Shown here in pieces: positions 7,870 to 8,223 of a DNA stretch of 8,223 nucleotides; within the stretch, counting starts at the first letter, position 1, and each line of letters begins with the position of its first letter. The translations under genes were made by a program, and so were the position numbers. The notes beneath the pieces are model-generated. The model saw only the letters and a program-made list of their open reading frames with translations. It searched no databases and was not told the origin of the DNA. This DNA comes from Alphaproteobacteria bacterium (GTDB taxonomy: Bacteria; Pseudomonadota; Alphaproteobacteria; Sphingomonadales; Sphingomonadaceae), in contig JAHJWA010000374.1 of the NCBI GenBank assembly GCA_018828205.1, positions 1-8,223 of the forward strand, in the 5' to 3' direction.

Positions 7870-8223
7870 ATGTTCAGCCACGTGATGCTCGGCGCCGACG
7901 ATATCGACGCCTCGAAGAAATTCTACGACGCCTGTTTCGCCGCATTGGGCGGCCCCGAGGGGCGGGTCGATCCCAAGGGCCGCGTGCTCTATATGCACAA
8001 GGGCGGGATCTTCCTTATTTCCAAGCCGATCGACGGCGGCAGGGCCTGCGGCGCCAATGGCGGCACCATCGGCTTTGCTGTCGACAGCCCCGAACAGGGC
8101 GACGCCTGGCACAAGGCGGGCCTGGAGAACGGCGGCACCGCGATCGAGGATCCGCCCGGCATCCGCGAGAGCGAGATCGGCAATATGTATCTGGCCTATC
8201 TGCGCGATCCGGCGGGCAACAAG
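7870..8223 (+). CDS. VOC/glyoxalase-fold family protein (3' end outside window)
   Basis: The frame runs from ATG 7870 to the right edge without a stop, giving 118 residues and lacking probably only the last few. It shows the vicinal-oxygen-chelate pattern: MFSHVMLGADDIDASKKFYD (1-20) as the first beta strand and helix, YMHKGGIFLISKP (41-53), GGTIGFAVDSPEQGDAWHKA (64-83) opening the second module, and the closing MYLAYLRDPAGNK (106-118) where the last metal-ligand region lies. VOC enzymes are small metal-dependent enzymes including glyoxalase I, dioxygenases and thiol transferases; the substrate here cannot be told. His4 is the likely N-terminal metal ligand; the usual second-module ligands cannot be confirmed, and the C-terminal Glu would fall at or beyond the edge. 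The 53-base gap from frmA holds no terminator and the ribosome binding site is very strong, so an frmA-VOC operon is likely. An S-formylglutathione hydrolase gene may follow beyond the edge. Confidence 0.9.
   Translation, partial: MFSHVMLGADDIDASKKFYDACFAALGGPEGRVDPKGRVLYMHKGGIFLISKPIDGGRACGANGGTIGFAVDSPEQGDAWHKAGLENGGTAIEDPPGIRESEIGNMYLAYLRDPAGNK

Noticed and set aside
7865..7885. ATG at 7865 as start of the gene after frmA
   Set aside because: It gives a frame that stops after six codons. The ATG at 7870 has ideal spacing and leads into the VOC fold.

Overview
This window looks like ordinary chromosomal sequence from a GC-rich alphaproteobacterium. The hflC-degP order, the protein signatures and the EcfG-like promoter fit Sphingomonadales (an Erythrobacter-type organism). 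That placement is inferred from protein character and base composition, not from a marker gene. I see no mobile element, phage gene, CRISPR array, tRNA or rRNA.

Left block, + strand (1-2071): the 3' end of hflC, a regulator of the FtsH membrane protease, is followed by a full-length periplasmic HtrA/Deg protease. Both serve envelope protein quality control. The 137-base gap between them holds a good match to an ECF/EcfG-type stress promoter (GGAAC-N17-GGTT) and a possible 22-codon leader ORF that overlaps the protease start. A 15-bp hairpin at 2100-2135 separates this block from the convergent genes and can terminate transcription from both sides.

Central block, - strand (6603 down to 2168): five genes point the same way with short gaps (74, 69, 48 and 99 bases). 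In transcription order they are a small exported hypothetical protein, a second exported hypothetical protein, a cysteine-type glutathione S-transferase, methionine-R-sulfoxide reductase MsrB and a bifunctional class A penicillin-binding protein. The GST-msrB pair is the tightest. MsrB lacks the usual resolving cysteine, which makes its neighbour, a thiol-type GST, worth noting. The penicillin-binding protein may have its own promoter, starts at TTG and ends in a long Pro/Gln-rich tail.

Right block, + strand (6707-8223): the glutathione-dependent formaldehyde dehydrogenase gene (class III alcohol dehydrogenase) is followed 53 bases later by a VOC/glyoxalase-fold gene cut by the window edge. 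The latter has a strong ribosome binding site and is probably in the same operon. The 103-base divergent region between the - strand block and frmA holds a perfect 7-bp dyad over a candidate frmA -35 element.

Overall the window combines envelope maintenance (HflC, Deg protease, penicillin-binding protein) with thiol/oxidant and aldehyde defence (GST, MsrB, FrmA, VOC protein). I found no clear evidence of a new multi-gene system. The least explained items are the two exported hypothetical proteins and the VOC protein next to frmA.
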